39,248 bases of DNA, taken from the NCBI GenBank assembly GCA_900315125.1, contig OMXT01000057.1, forward strand, positions 1 through 39,248. The letters are read 5' to 3'. This DNA is from an uncultured Eubacteriales bacterium. GTDB taxonomy: Bacteria; Bacillota; Clostridia; Peptostreptococcales; Anaerovoracaceae. The stretch's first letter is position 1; each line of letters opens with the position of its first letter. Shown here piece after piece: positions 8,019 to 16,643 of this stretch. Below the pieces are notes generated by a model that worked only from the letters and a program-made list of their open reading frames with translations, was not told the origin of the DNA and made no database searches. Made by a program: the position numbers and the translations under genes.

Positions 8019-9704
8019 ATGCAGCAGTATCGCGCATTATACAGAGAGAACCGGCCGGAGGTCTTCTCGGAGGTCGTCGGCCAGGAACATATCGTTAAGA
8101 TCCTCAGGCACCAGATCGCGACCAATACGGTGAGCCACGCCTATCTGTTCTGCGGCACCCGGGGTACGGGCAAGACCACCACGGCCCGGCTGCTTGCCAA
8201 GGCGGTGAACTGCACGGATGACAGCGGGGGCGAGAAGCCCTGCGGCGTCTGCGAGAACTGCCGTGCCATAGCGGAAGGGCGGTTCATCGACTGCATAGAG
8301 ATCGACGCAGCGTCCAATAACGGCGTTGACAGTATCCGGGAACTGCGGGAGAGCGTGAATTATCCACCGTCTGTTGGGAGAAAGAAGGTCTACATCATAG
8401 ACGAGGTCCACATGCTTTCTAACAGTGCCTTTAACGCGCTGCTCAAGACGCTGGAGGAACCGCCGGCGCACGTGATGTTCATCCTGGCTACCACCAATCC
8501 GGAGAAGCTGCCCCAGACGGTGCTGTCCCGGTGCATGCGCATGGATTTCCGCCGGGTCCCGGCGGGACAGATCCAGGAGAACATGCGCAGGATCTGCCAT
8601 AAACACGGAGTGGAGATCACGGACGACGCGCTGGCGCTGCTGGCGGCTAACGCAGACGGATCGATCCGCGATTCTCTCAGCCTGCTGGAGCAGTGCATGT
8701 CATCCGGCGAGACCCGGCTGGACCGGGATCTCGTCCTGGAATTTCTGGGAGCTGTTTCGGAAGAATTCTATATCGATCTGACAGAGAAAGTACTGACTCA
8801 CAATATTTCCGACGCGTTTCTGCTTCTGGATCAGGCGATCCGGGAAGGCAGCGATGTCCGTCAGCTCATGAGGGACTGGATGGCTCATTACCGCAGCCTT
8901 CTGATCACCAAGTTTGTCCGGGATCCCCAGGATATGCTGAATCTTTCGCTTGAGAATATAGAGAAGCTGAAGCGTCAGGCGGACCGGATCGAGACCGATG
9001 AGATCAACCGCAGCATCGTGACTCTGGCACGGACGATCAATGACGCCAGATATTCGCCTCAGGCGCGGATCCTCATGGAGGTGGCTATCGTTACCATCGC
9101 CAGCGGCCTGGAGTACGGACAGGCAGCGGAGAAACCGGGCAGAAGAACTGTCCAGGCGCCGCCGCTGCGTCCGGCGCAGCAGTTCCAGTCGGATCAGCAG
9201 TCTGCCGGCAGGCAGAGATCGCAGGCGGAAAGACCACCGGCGAAGGAGCCGGCGTCCGTAGAATGCGCTGAGCAAAATGCGGCAATGCATCCGGCGGTGC
9301 AGTCCCCGGCGGAGCAGTCCGCTGCTGCTGGATATGCAGAGGCTGCTGTTCCAGAGACCGTCGACGGAAGACAGAGCAGAGAGCAGCTGGATGACCTGTG
9401 GCGGGATGCCTTTGAAGAGGCGGAACAGATCAAGCCGAGCCTGAATGTCATGAGGCGGGCGCATCTTGCAGGAATGAACGCCCGGGAGTTCAAGCTGCTG
9501 GTAGACAGTTCTTTCGCCCAGGCAAGACTGGAAAGCGAGCGGGATCTGATCTGCGGCCTCATGGAGAAACGCACCGGCAGGCGGATGAAGATGGTCGTTC
9601 GGATGGAAGAGGATGACCAGCAGGACCGCCAGGAGGCGCGCAGCCTGGAGGACATCGCCCGGCAGGCAGAGAAGGTGCTGGGACATAAGGTAGAAATCAA
9701 ATAA
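8019..9704 (+). CDS. dnaX: DNA polymerase III subunit gamma/tau
   Basis: This 561-residue clamp-loader ATPase has Walker A GTRGTGKT, four zinc-binding cysteines (NC...CGVCENC), a DEVHMLS Walker B, the sensor region ILATTNPEKLPQTVLSRC and a C-terminal tau-like region. The segment of about 395-460 is a Gln/Ala/Pro-rich linker. The reading frame is open further upstream through the SRP RNA, but AGGAGG at 8009-8014 and the family N-terminus (MQQYRALYRENRPEVF) place the start at 8019. It is followed at short distance by ebfC and recR, the standard cluster. Confidence 0.95.
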   Translation: MQQYRALYRENRPEVFSEVVGQEHIVKILRHQIATNTVSHAYLFCGTRGTGKTTTARLLAKAVNCTDDSGGEKPCGVCENCRAIAEGRFIDCIEIDAASNNGVDSIRELRESVNYPPSVGRKKVYIIDEVHMLSNSAFNALLKTLEEPPAHVMFILATTNPEKLPQTVLSRCMRMDFRRVPAGQIQENMRRICHKHGVEITDDALALLAANADGSIRDSLSLLEQCMSSGETRLDRDLVLEFLGAVSEEFYIDLTEKVLTHNISDAFLLLDQAIREGSDVRQLMRDWMAHYRSLLITKFVRDPQDMLNLSLENIEKLKRQADRIETDEINRSIVTLARTINDARYSPQARILMEVAIVTIASGLEYGQAAEKPGRRTVQAPPLRPAQQFQSDQQSAGRQRSQAERPPAKEPASVECAEQNAAMHPAVQSPAEQSAAAGYAEAAVPETVDGRQSREQLDDLWRDAFEEAEQIKPSLNVMRRAHLAGMNAREFKLLVDSSFAQARLESERDLICGLMEKRTGRRMKMVVRMEEDDQQDRQEARSLEDIARQAEKVLGHKVEIK

Positions 9705-9745
9705 CGGTTAATAATAAGTATTTTGGATAATGGAGGATGAAAATT

Positions 9746-10108
9746 ATGGGAAGAGGAATGAAGGCAGGCAAGAGACCTAAGACCGGCGGTGGCGGCGGTC
9801 GCAAGGGACAGATGGCTCAGATCCAGCAGCTCCAGGCAATGCAGCGCCAGATGGAAGAGACGCAGGCGGAGCTGGAAGAGAAAGAGTACACCGCAACGGC
9901 CGGGGGCGGCGTGATCACTGCTAAGGTAAACGGCAAGAAGGAACTGCTGGAACTGCATATCGACAAGGATGTAGTGGATCCGGATGATGTGGAAACGCTG
10001 GAGGATCTGGTAATCGCTGCGGTCAATGAGGGGATCCGCCAGGCTGACGAAGACATAACAGAAGAAATGGGCAAGTTCACCGGCGGCCTGAACATCCCCG
10101 GAATGTAA
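9746..10108 (+). CDS. ebfC: YbaB/EbfC-family nucleoid-associated protein
   Basis: A small protein of 120 residues that binds DNA as a dimer. The family pattern is clear: MQRQMEETQAELEEKEYTATAGGGVITAKVNGKKELLELHI is the typical long helix followed by the beta layer. An ATG at 9737 is in frame but directly abuts the GGAGG (9732-9736). The ATG at 9746 has a 9-base spacing and is the better start. The N-terminus (GRGMKAGKRPKTGGGGGRKG) is Gly/Lys-rich. It lies between dnaX and recR, as in most Firmicutes. Confidence 0.93.
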   Translation: MGRGMKAGKRPKTGGGGGRKGQMAQIQQLQAMQRQMEETQAELEEKEYTATAGGGVITAKVNGKKELLELHIDKDVVDPDDVETLEDLVIAAVNEGIRQADEDITEEMGKFTGGLNIPGM

Positions 10109-10123
10109 TGTCCGGAGGACGGA

Positions 10124-10726
10124 ATGGCACAGTTTCCAAAACCTCTCGGGCGTCTGGTGGGAGAACTCTCCAAGCTCCCGGGCATCGGAAATAAGACGGC
10201 GCAGCGGCTGGCGTATTATATACTGTCCCTGCCGGACCAGGAGGCAGAGGCTCTGGCTTCATCCATTTCGGAGGCGAAGCATACCATGCATTACTGCTCT
10301 GTATGCGGCAACCTGACGGACAGGGATCCCTGTGAGATCTGCAGCGATCCGTCTCGGCGGGATGATGTGATCTGCGTGGTGGAAACGCCCCAGGACGTCA
10401 TGGCCATGGAGCGGATCCGGGAATACCAGGGTCAGTATCATGTGCTGAACGGCGTGATCTCACCTATGGAGGGTATTGGGCCGGAGGATATCAACCTACG
10501 ATCCCTGATCGTCCGCCTGCAGCAGCATCCGGAGATCACGGAGGTCATTCTGGCAACGAACCCCAATATAGAAGGGGAAGCGACAGCCATGTATATCGCC
10601 CGTCTTCTCAAACCCTCAGGCATCCGCGTGACCCGCATCGCTCACGGACTGCCCGTCGGCGGCGACCTGGAATACGCGGACGAGGTTACACTGCTCAAGG
10701 CAGTGGAAGGACGCACCGAACTCTAA
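10124..10726 (+). CDS. recR: Recombination mediator RecR
   Basis: This 200-residue protein acts with RecO (and RecF) to load RecA at gaps. It has the N-terminal helix-hairpin-helix ([17 protein letters not shown]), the zinc finger [16 protein letters not shown] and a Toprim domain ([13 protein letters not shown]...). The length is normal. The ribosome site TCCGGAGGAC lies in the 15-base gap after ebfC. A strong terminator follows. Confidence 0.95.
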   Translation: MAQFPKPLGRLVGELSKLPGIGNKTAQRLAYYILSLPDQEAEALASSISEAKHTMHYCSVCGNLTDRDPCEICSDPSRRDDVICVVETPQDVMAMERIREYQGQYHVLNGVISPMEGIGPEDINLRSLIVRLQQHPEITEVILATNPNIEGEATAMYIARLLKPSGIRVTRIAHGLPVGGDLEYADEVTLLKAVEGRTEL

Positions 10727-10747
10727 TTTATTTTTGAACAAAGCCAA

Positions 10748-10797
10748 GGGCGCCCCGGAAGGTCAGATCGAACCTTCCGGAGCGCCCATTTATTTAT
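10748..10797. terminator. Bidirectional-type terminator between recR and the symporter gene
   Basis: GGGCGC-CCCGGAAGGT and ACCTTCCGG-AGCGCCC pair in a very stable stem (10748-10787), followed on the + strand by ATTTATTTAT. It sits between two convergent genes. The T tract is better on the + strand, so recR termination is the surer role. Confidence 0.85.
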
Positions 10798-10804
10798 CCG
10801 TATA

Positions 10805-12223
10805 TTATCCCATCAGTGCCTGATACCAGCCAGTATTGGAGAATACGAAGCTGGAGAACTGGACGAATACGACGACAGCCATGATAACTGGGCCGGCGTA
10901 TCGCCAGCAGAAATCGACGAAGGGCTTGGATTTATAAGCAGAACTGGCCCGGACCTCATCATCCAGATATCCCCTGCGGACCCAGCCAAGAAGGATAGCC
11001 ATGATCAGACCGCCCAGAGGCATCAGAACGCCTTCGCCTGCCAGGTCAAACACGTTGAGCCAGCTGTCCAGTCCGAAGGGTTTCCAGAAATCCGGATTGC
11101 CTCCCAGATGGTCGAAGCAGACAAGGGTGGAACCGATCAGCGTCGTGCATGTGATGAACAGGGTGACGCCAGGGCGGTTGATGCTCTTGCCCCGTTTCGC
11201 CCGATAATCCATCAGAGCGGAGATGCCGCCCTCCATCATACCAATAGAGGAAGAGAAAGAGGCCACGAATACCAGCGCATAGAATATGCTGCCGAAGAGG
11301 GCACCGAATCCCTTCATAGATTCAAATACCGTCTGCAGAGAGACGAACAGGAGTCCCGGGCCGCCGCTGGGAGCGATGCCCTCGGAGAACACCGCCGGAA
11401 ATACTGCCATAGCAGCCAGAAGGGCGGCGATCGTATCCATGACAGGGATAATAAAGGAATTCTGCTCCAGATTGTCTTCCTTCCTCATGTAGGATCCGTA
11501 GGCAATCAGTGCGCCGGAACCCAGCGAAATCGAGAAGAACAGCTGGCTTGCTGCTGTGGCGACCACCTTGAACCATCCGCCGTGGGCAAGCACAGAAAAG
11601 TCCGGCTTGAAAATGAATTCCAGTCCCGCAGAGGCGTGGGGCAGGGTGCAGCAGCGGATCACGGTGATGATCAGCATGACGAAGAGCAGCGGCATGCCGA
11701 CACTGCAGAACCGCTCGATGCCGCCTTCTATCCCGCGGAAGACAACATAGGACGTCAAGCCCAGGAATATGGCGGTAAAAAGAAATGACAGCGGAACGTT
11801 GGTTACAAACTTATTGAAGAATTCCTCGCTTCCCATGCCGTGAACTCCCCAGGAAGCGCCGAACATGTCGCCGATATTCGCAATAAGGTAGCGCAGGACG
11901 ATGCCCCCCAGAACACAGTAAAAGCAGAGCAGCAGAAAGGGTACCAGCGTCTCAAACACACCGTTGAAGGCAAACCGGGGATCTGCCGCCCGGTAGGCTT
12001 CTACGGCAGCCTTGCGGGTCTTGCGGCCCAGGGCCAGTTCCCCCACCAGCAGCGGATAGCCGATGACTACAGCCATGACAAGATAGATAATAAGGAAGAC
12101 GGCGCCGCCGTTGGCGCCCATTTTATACGGAAATCCCCAGATGTTGCCCAGACCGATGGCTACGCCCACCGCGGACATCAGGAAACCGAAGTTTGATCGG
12201 AAACTTCCCTTAGATTCACTCAT
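10805..12223 (-). CDS. Neurotransmitter:sodium symporter (NSS/SNF) family transporter
   Basis: This 472-residue multi-pass membrane protein is probably a Na+-coupled importer of an amino acid or amine. The family signature lies in the first helix (SAVGVAIGLGNIWGFPYKMGANGG), with further NSS helices throughout, including a SLGSGALIAYGSYMRKEDN segment near the middle. The position of the LeuT gate arginine in WRFPY is Gly here (G30, WGFPY), so extracellular gating must differ from LeuT. GGAGGGG precedes the start and a consensus promoter lies upstream on the same strand. The substrate cannot be called. Confidence 0.92.
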   Translation of the reverse strand: MSESKGSFRSNFGFLMSAVGVAIGLGNIWGFPYKMGANGGAVFLIIYLVMAVVIGYPLLVGELALGRKTRKAAVEAYRAADPRFAFNGVFETLVPFLLLCFYCVLGGIVLRYLIANIGDMFGASWGVHGMGSEEFFNKFVTNVPLSFLFTAIFLGLTSYVVFRGIEGGIERFCSVGMPLLFVMLIITVIRCCTLPHASAGLEFIFKPDFSVLAHGGWFKVVATAASQLFFSISLGSGALIAYGSYMRKEDNLEQNSFIIPVMDTIAALLAAMAVFPAVFSEGIAPSGGPGLLFVSLQTVFESMKGFGALFGSIFYALVFVASFSSSIGMMEGGISALMDYRAKRGKSINRPGVTLFITCTTLIGSTLVCFDHLGGNPDFWKPFGLDSWLNVFDLAGEGVLMPLGGLIMAILLGWVRRGYLDDEVRASSAYKSKPFVDFCWRYAGPVIMAVVVFVQFSSFVFSNTGWYQALMG

Positions 12224-12282
12224 ATTTAATTCCCCTCCAAATTTCGAAAAAAATAATAACGCGTAAAAATTACAGCACGAAA

Positions 12283-12311
12283 ATTATACAATCCAGAGGG
12301 TGCCATGTCAA
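12283..12311 (-). promoter_or_regulatory. Consensus promoter of the NSS transporter gene
   Basis: On the minus strand TTGACA (12311-12306), a 17-base spacer and TATAAT (12288-12283) match the sigma-70 consensus perfectly. The leader to the ATG is about 55 bases. Confidence 0.85.
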
Positions 12312-12319
12312 ATGATTCG

Positions 12320-12328
12320 TGTTACAAT
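12320..12328 (+). promoter_or_regulatory. Extended -10 promoter for the ybaK-yitT-folD direction
   Basis: TGTTACAAT forms an extended -10 element on the + strand. No good -35 is visible, because that position overlaps the divergent transporter promoter. It is about 45 bases upstream of the YbaK-family gene. Confidence 0.5.
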
Positions 12329-12372
12329 ACTGTCTGTGCAACCTGTAGTGTGTCAGAAAAGGGGAGATTTAC

Positions 12373-12879
12373 ATGTCATTTGAAAAAGCGAAGGAATATC
12401 TGGTATCCTGCGGCGTCGGAGATCGGATCCAGCAGTTCGACGTATCCAGCGCCACCGTGGATCTGGCGGCGAAAGCCGTCGGCGTAGAAGGAGCGAGGAT
12501 CTGCAAGACCCTTACATTTCAGGTTCCCGGTGATGAAAATGCCTGCATCATGATCCAGATGGCAGGGGATGCCAAACTGAATAACCAGAAGTTCAAGGCG
12601 ACGTTCCACCATAAGGGAAAGATGCTGACGCCCGACAAGGCGCTGGAGCTGACAGGACATGCCGTTGGAGGCGTATGCGCCTTCGGTGTGGACAATCCCA
12701 ATGTACGTATTTACTGTGACGAGTCGCTGAAGCGCTTCGATACGGTATTTCCGGCAGTAGGCGACGACGCCAGCGCGGTAGAGCTGACCTGCGATGAGCT
12801 CTACCGTTTCTCCAAAGCGATCGGGTGGATCGATGTGACGAAGATCCCGGAGCCGGCAGCGGAAGAAGGAAAGGCGTGA
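12373..12879 (+). CDS. YbaK/ProX-type aminoacyl-tRNA deacylase
   Basis: This 168-residue single-domain editing protein belongs to the family that hydrolyses mischarged Cys- or Ala-tRNA(Pro). The conserved lysine is K45 in ICKTLTFQV, and the later motif GHAVGGVCAFG is the typical substrate-pocket loop. AGGGGAG precedes the start. It is followed after 10 bases by a YitT-family gene. Which misacylated tRNA it clears cannot be told from sequence, and some relatives lack known activity. Confidence 0.88.
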   Translation: MSFEKAKEYLVSCGVGDRIQQFDVSSATVDLAAKAVGVEGARICKTLTFQVPGDENACIMIQMAGDAKLNNQKFKATFHHKGKMLTPDKALELTGHAVGGVCAFGVDNPNVRIYCDESLKRFDTVFPAVGDDASAVELTCDELYRFSKAIGWIDVTKIPEPAAEEGKA

Positions 12880-12889
12880 GGTAAAGACC

Positions 12890-13792
12890 ATGTTCAGACA
12901 ACAGCCCAGGAAAGTCGGAGAGCCGCTGACTCGCAGGGAATGGTTCCGCAGTGAAGCCGTCTGTTTCCTCTGCTGCTCCCTCGCTGCAGTGATCATGGCC
13001 TTCAATCTTAACAGCTTTATCGATACAGGGGATCTGTTCCCCGGCGGATTTGCGGGGGTCACGCTGCTGATCCTCCGTAGTCTGGAGAAATTTGCGGGGA
13101 TCACGCTGCCTTACTCGGCGATATTCCTTCCTCTGAACTCCGTGCCGATCTTCATCGGTCTGAAGTTCCTGGGACGGAAGTTTACGATGTATTCTATCTA
13201 TGTGACGATCCTGTCGTCCATATTGACAGATCTGCTGCCCTCGTTCCCTATTACATACGATATCCTGCTGATCTGCCTGTTCGGGGGCATCATAAACGGG
13301 GCGTCCATTTCCCTGTGCCTGCTGGTGGGAGCCAGCGGCGGGGGCACGGATTTCATTTCTATCTTCCTGTCGGAGAAGAAGGGGATCGACGCGTATAATT
13401 ACATATTCGCCGCGAACGTGGTGATCCTCACCGCAGCCGGACTGCTCTTCGGGTGGGACAAGGCTTTGTACTCCATCGTATATCAGTTCTGTACGACCCA
13501 GGTCATCCAGACGCTGTTCAAGCGCTATGACAAGACAACGCTGCTGATCATCACGGATCTGCCCAATGTGGTGTACGCCAGGATCACGGATTATACTAGG
13601 CACGACGCCACGCTGTTCCGGGGCGAGGGTCTGTATCAGGGAAAGGAAAAGACCATGCTGTATTCTGTGGTCAACAGCGATGAGGTGGACATGATGATCC
13701 GGCAGATCCGCATGGTGGATCCCCATGCATTTATCAACGTGCTGAAATCAGTGCAGATCTCCGGCCGCTTCTACAGCCGGCCGAAACAATGA
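12890..13792 (+). CDS. YitT-family membrane protein with C-terminal DUF2179
   Basis: This 300-residue protein has about five or six hydrophobic segments (about 22-220) containing the Gly-rich signature GDLFPGGFAGVTLL and VGASGGGTDFIS. A soluble C-terminal DUF2179 domain follows (about 222-290), ending in DPHAFINVLKSVQISGRF. Biochemical function is unknown for the family. It appears to be cotranscribed with ybaK-like and folD genes. Confidence 0.88.
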   Translation: MFRQQPRKVGEPLTRREWFRSEAVCFLCCSLAAVIMAFNLNSFIDTGDLFPGGFAGVTLLILRSLEKFAGITLPYSAIFLPLNSVPIFIGLKFLGRKFTMYSIYVTILSSILTDLLPSFPITYDILLICLFGGIINGASISLCLLVGASGGGTDFISIFLSEKKGIDAYNYIFAANVVILTAAGLLFGWDKALYSIVYQFCTTQVIQTLFKRYDKTTLLIITDLPNVVYARITDYTRHDATLFRGEGLYQGKEKTMLYSVVNSDEVDMMIRQIRMVDPHAFINVLKSVQISGRFYSRPKQ

Positions 13793-13804
13793 AAAGGAGA
13801 AAAA

Positions 13805-14668
13805 ATGGCGAAAGTCTTAAGTGGAAAAGAAGTTATCGCTTCGATGAAAGAGAAAATGACGGCGCGGACAGAGGCGCTGAAGGCACGGGGCGTCACGCCG
13901 TCCATGTGCATCATCCGTGTGGGAGCACGTCCCGACGACCTGGCTTATGAGCGGGGAGCCCGGAAGCGCATGGAGAGCGTCGGGGTGAAACTGGACGTGC
14001 TGGAGCTCCCTGAGGATATAGAACAAAGCCTGTTCCAGCGGGAATTTCAGAGAGTGAATGAAGATCCTGCCGTCCACGGGATCATGCTCTTTCGGCCGCT
14101 GCCTTCCCAGCTTTCTGACGAGCCCATCGCCCGGGCGATCGATCCGGTAAAAGATGTGGACTGCATGGGTCCTGTCAATATTGCGAAGGTATTCAGCGGC
14201 GATCCAACAGGCCACGCGCCCTGCACAGCGCAGGCGGTGATGGAAATGCTGGATCATTATGATGTGGATCTGACAGGAAAGAATGTCACGGTAGTCGGCC
14301 GGAGCATGGTTGTAGGCAAGCCTCTCTCCATGATGCTCCAGAAGAAAAATGCTACGGTGACCATGTGCCACACCAGGACTCTGGATCTGGCAGCGGAGTG
14401 CCGCAGGGCGGACATCATCTGCGCCGCAGCCGGACACGCCGGAATGATCACCGCGGATATGGTATCGACGGGCGCCATTGTCATAGACGTAGGCATCAAT
14501 GTAAATGAGGAAGGGAAACTCTGCGGCGACGTAGCATATGACGAGGTGGCTGCTAAACTTGGAGAGGCTGGAGCGGTAAGCCCCGTACCCGGAGGCGTGG
14601 GAGGCGTCACGTCCTCGGTGCTGACGGAGCACGTGATCCGGGCTGCGGAGATGATGTATGGAATTTAA
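13805..14668 (+). CDS. folD: Methylene-THF dehydrogenase (FolD family), cyclohydrolase lysine replaced
   Basis: This 287-residue cytoplasmic folate enzyme shows [12 protein letters not shown], the Rossmann motif [16 protein letters not shown] and the C-terminal [14 protein letters not shown], all diagnostic. The family's catalytic YxxxK motif reads YERGA (Y48...A52), so the lysine needed for the cyclohydrolase step in characterised enzymes (K54 in E. coli, K56 in human) is alanine. K54 is the only nearby lysine. The enzyme may act mainly as a dehydrogenase, with a separate cyclohydrolase (FchA type) elsewhere. AAAAGGAG precedes the ATG. The end overlaps uvrB by 11 bases. Confidence 0.92.
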   Translation: MAKVLSGKEVIASMKEKMTARTEALKARGVTPSMCIIRVGARPDDLAYERGARKRMESVGVKLDVLELPEDIEQSLFQREFQRVNEDPAVHGIMLFRPLPSQLSDEPIARAIDPVKDVDCMGPVNIAKVFSGDPTGHAPCTAQAVMEMLDHYDVDLTGKNVTVVGRSMVVGKPLSMMLQKKNATVTMCHTRTLDLAAECRRADIICAAAGHAGMITADMVSTGAIVIDVGINVNEEGKLCGDVAYDEVAAKLGEAGAVSPVPGGVGGVTSSVLTEHVIRAAEMMYGI

Positions 14669-16625
14669 ACTTCATTCGGATTACAAACCCATGGGGGATC
14701 AGCCCCAGGCAATAGAGAAACTGGTGGAAGGATTCCGAAGCGGCAAGCGATGCCAGACACTGCTGGGCGTCACCGGCTCGGGCAAGACCTTTACCATGGC
14801 CAATGTCATTCAGCAACTGCAGCGGCCGACGCTGGTCATTTCGCATAATAAAACGCTGGCGGCCCAGCTCCACGGGGAATTCCGGGAGTTTTTCCCGGAG
14901 AACGCTGTGGAGTACTTCGTTTCCTATTATGATTACTATCAGCCGGAGGCCTATGTTCCCTCTACGGATACGTACATAGAAAAGGATTCGGAGATCAACG
15001 ATGAGATCGATAAGCTGAGGCACAGCGCAACCGCGGCTTTGTTTGAGCGGAGAGATGTGATCATCGTCGCGTCGGTTTCCTGTATCTATGGACTGGGAAG
15101 TCCTCTGGATTATGAGGAGCAGATGCTGTCTCTGCGGCCGGGGATGGAAAAGTCGAGAGAAGATATCCTGCGCAAGCTGGTGGATATCCAGTACACCAGA
15201 AATGATATGGTCCTGGAGCGCTGCAGCTTCCGGGCCAGAGGGGATATCATCGATGTTTTCCCGGCAGGGGAGAATAACGCGGTCCGGATCGAGCTCTTTG
15301 GGGACGAGATCGAGTCCATCAAGGAGATGAATCCGCTGACGGGAGAGATCGTTGGATACCGGGATCATGTGGCGGTATTCCCGGCAACCCATTACATTAC
15401 GTCGCCTGAGAAGCTGCAGGTAGCCATGGGAACCATAGAGCAGGAGCTGGAGGAACGGATCCAGTGGTTCAAGGACCGGGGCAAGCTGCTGGAGGCCCAG
15501 CGAATCGAGCAGAGGACCCGGTACGATATGGAGATGCTCCGGGAGATCGGGACATGCAAGGGCGTAGAGAATTATTCCAGGCACCTGAACAACCTGCCTC
15601 CGGGGAGCAGGCCCTATACGCTGATCGATTATTTTCCGAAGGACTTTATCATCATGATAGACGAGTCCCACGTCATGCTCCCTCAGCTGCGGGCCATGTA
15701 CGCCGGGGACCGTTCCCGGAAACAGGCCCTGGTGGACTACGGGTTCCGTTTGCCCTCGGCGCTGGACAACCGGCCGCTGAAGTTTGAGGAGTTTGAGGGA
15801 CTGGTCAACCAGATCATGTTTGTCAGCGCTACGCCGGCGTCCTATGAACGGGAGAATTCCGGCGGCATCACTGCGGAACAGGTGATCCGTCCTACGGGGC
15901 TTTTGGATCCGCCCATCTATGTGCGGCCCACGGAGGGACAGATCGACGACCTGATCGGCGAGATCAATAAGACGATAGAAGCGGGGGAACGGGTCTTTGT
16001 TACAACCCTCACCAAGAAGATGGCGGAGAGCCTTACGGATTATCTCGTGGGCGCGGGGATCCGGGCGCGGTACCTCCATTCTGAGGTGGATACGCTGGAG
16101 CGGCTGGAGATCATACGGGATCTGCGGCTGGGTGAGTTCGACGTCCTGGTGGGCATCAACCTGCTGCGGGAAGGACTGGATATTCCGGAGGTTTCTCTTG
16201 TAGCGATACTTGACGCAGATAAAGAGGGATTTCTGAGGACGGAAACGTCGCTGATCCAGACCATCGGCCGGGCTGCCCGCAATGCCAACGGCCGGGTCGT
16301 CATGTACGGCGATGTGATCAGCAAGGCCATGCAGTCCGCCATTGATGAGACGGAGCGGCGCCGTTCCATCCAGATGAAATACAACGAGGAGCACGGGATC
16401 ACGCCCAAGACCATCGTCAAGTCCGTCCGCGAGGTGATCGAGGCGGTCAAGCCGGAAGAGAGTTCAGGATATAAGGGACGCAAGCCCTCCGAGCTTACGG
16501 CGAAGGAGCGGAAGGATTATATTGAGAATCTTACCAAGGAAATGCGTCAGGCGGCAGACGATCTGCAGTTTGAACGGGCTGCGGAACTCCGGGACCTGAT
16601 CCTGGAACTAAAATCGAAATACTGA
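14658..16625 (+). CDS. uvrB: Excinuclease ABC subunit B
   Basis: This 655-residue damage-verification helicase has Walker A GVTGSGKT, the Tyr-rich beta-hairpin segment [31 protein letters not shown], the [14 protein letters not shown] motif and [11 protein letters not shown]-terminal UVR domain ([16 protein letters not shown]) contacts UvrC. The start ATG overlaps the end of folD in another frame, which suggests translational coupling. uvrA follows after 18 bases. Confidence 0.96.
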   Translation: MEFKLHSDYKPMGDQPQAIEKLVEGFRSGKRCQTLLGVTGSGKTFTMANVIQQLQRPTLVISHNKTLAAQLHGEFREFFPENAVEYFVSYYDYYQPEAYVPSTDTYIEKDSEINDEIDKLRHSATAALFERRDVIIVASVSCIYGLGSPLDYEEQMLSLRPGMEKSREDILRKLVDIQYTRNDMVLERCSFRARGDIIDVFPAGENNAVRIELFGDEIESIKEMNPLTGEIVGYRDHVAVFPATHYITSPEKLQVAMGTIEQELEERIQWFKDRGKLLEAQRIEQRTRYDMEMLREIGTCKGVENYSRHLNNLPPGSRPYTLIDYFPKDFIIMIDESHVMLPQLRAMYAGDRSRKQALVDYGFRLPSALDNRPLKFEEFEGLVNQIMFVSATPASYERENSGGITAEQVIRPTGLLDPPIYVRPTEGQIDDLIGEINKTIEAGERVFVTTLTKKMAESLTDYLVGAGIRARYLHSEVDTLERLEIIRDLRLGEFDVLVGINLLREGLDIPEVSLVAILDADKEGFLRTETSLIQTIGRAARNANGRVVMYGDVISKAMQSAIDETERRRSIQMKYNEEHGITPKTIVKSVREVIEAVKPEESSGYKGRKPSELTAKERKDYIENLTKEMRQAADDLQFERAAELRDLILELKSKY

Positions 16626-16643
16626 TATAGAATAGGAAAAGAA

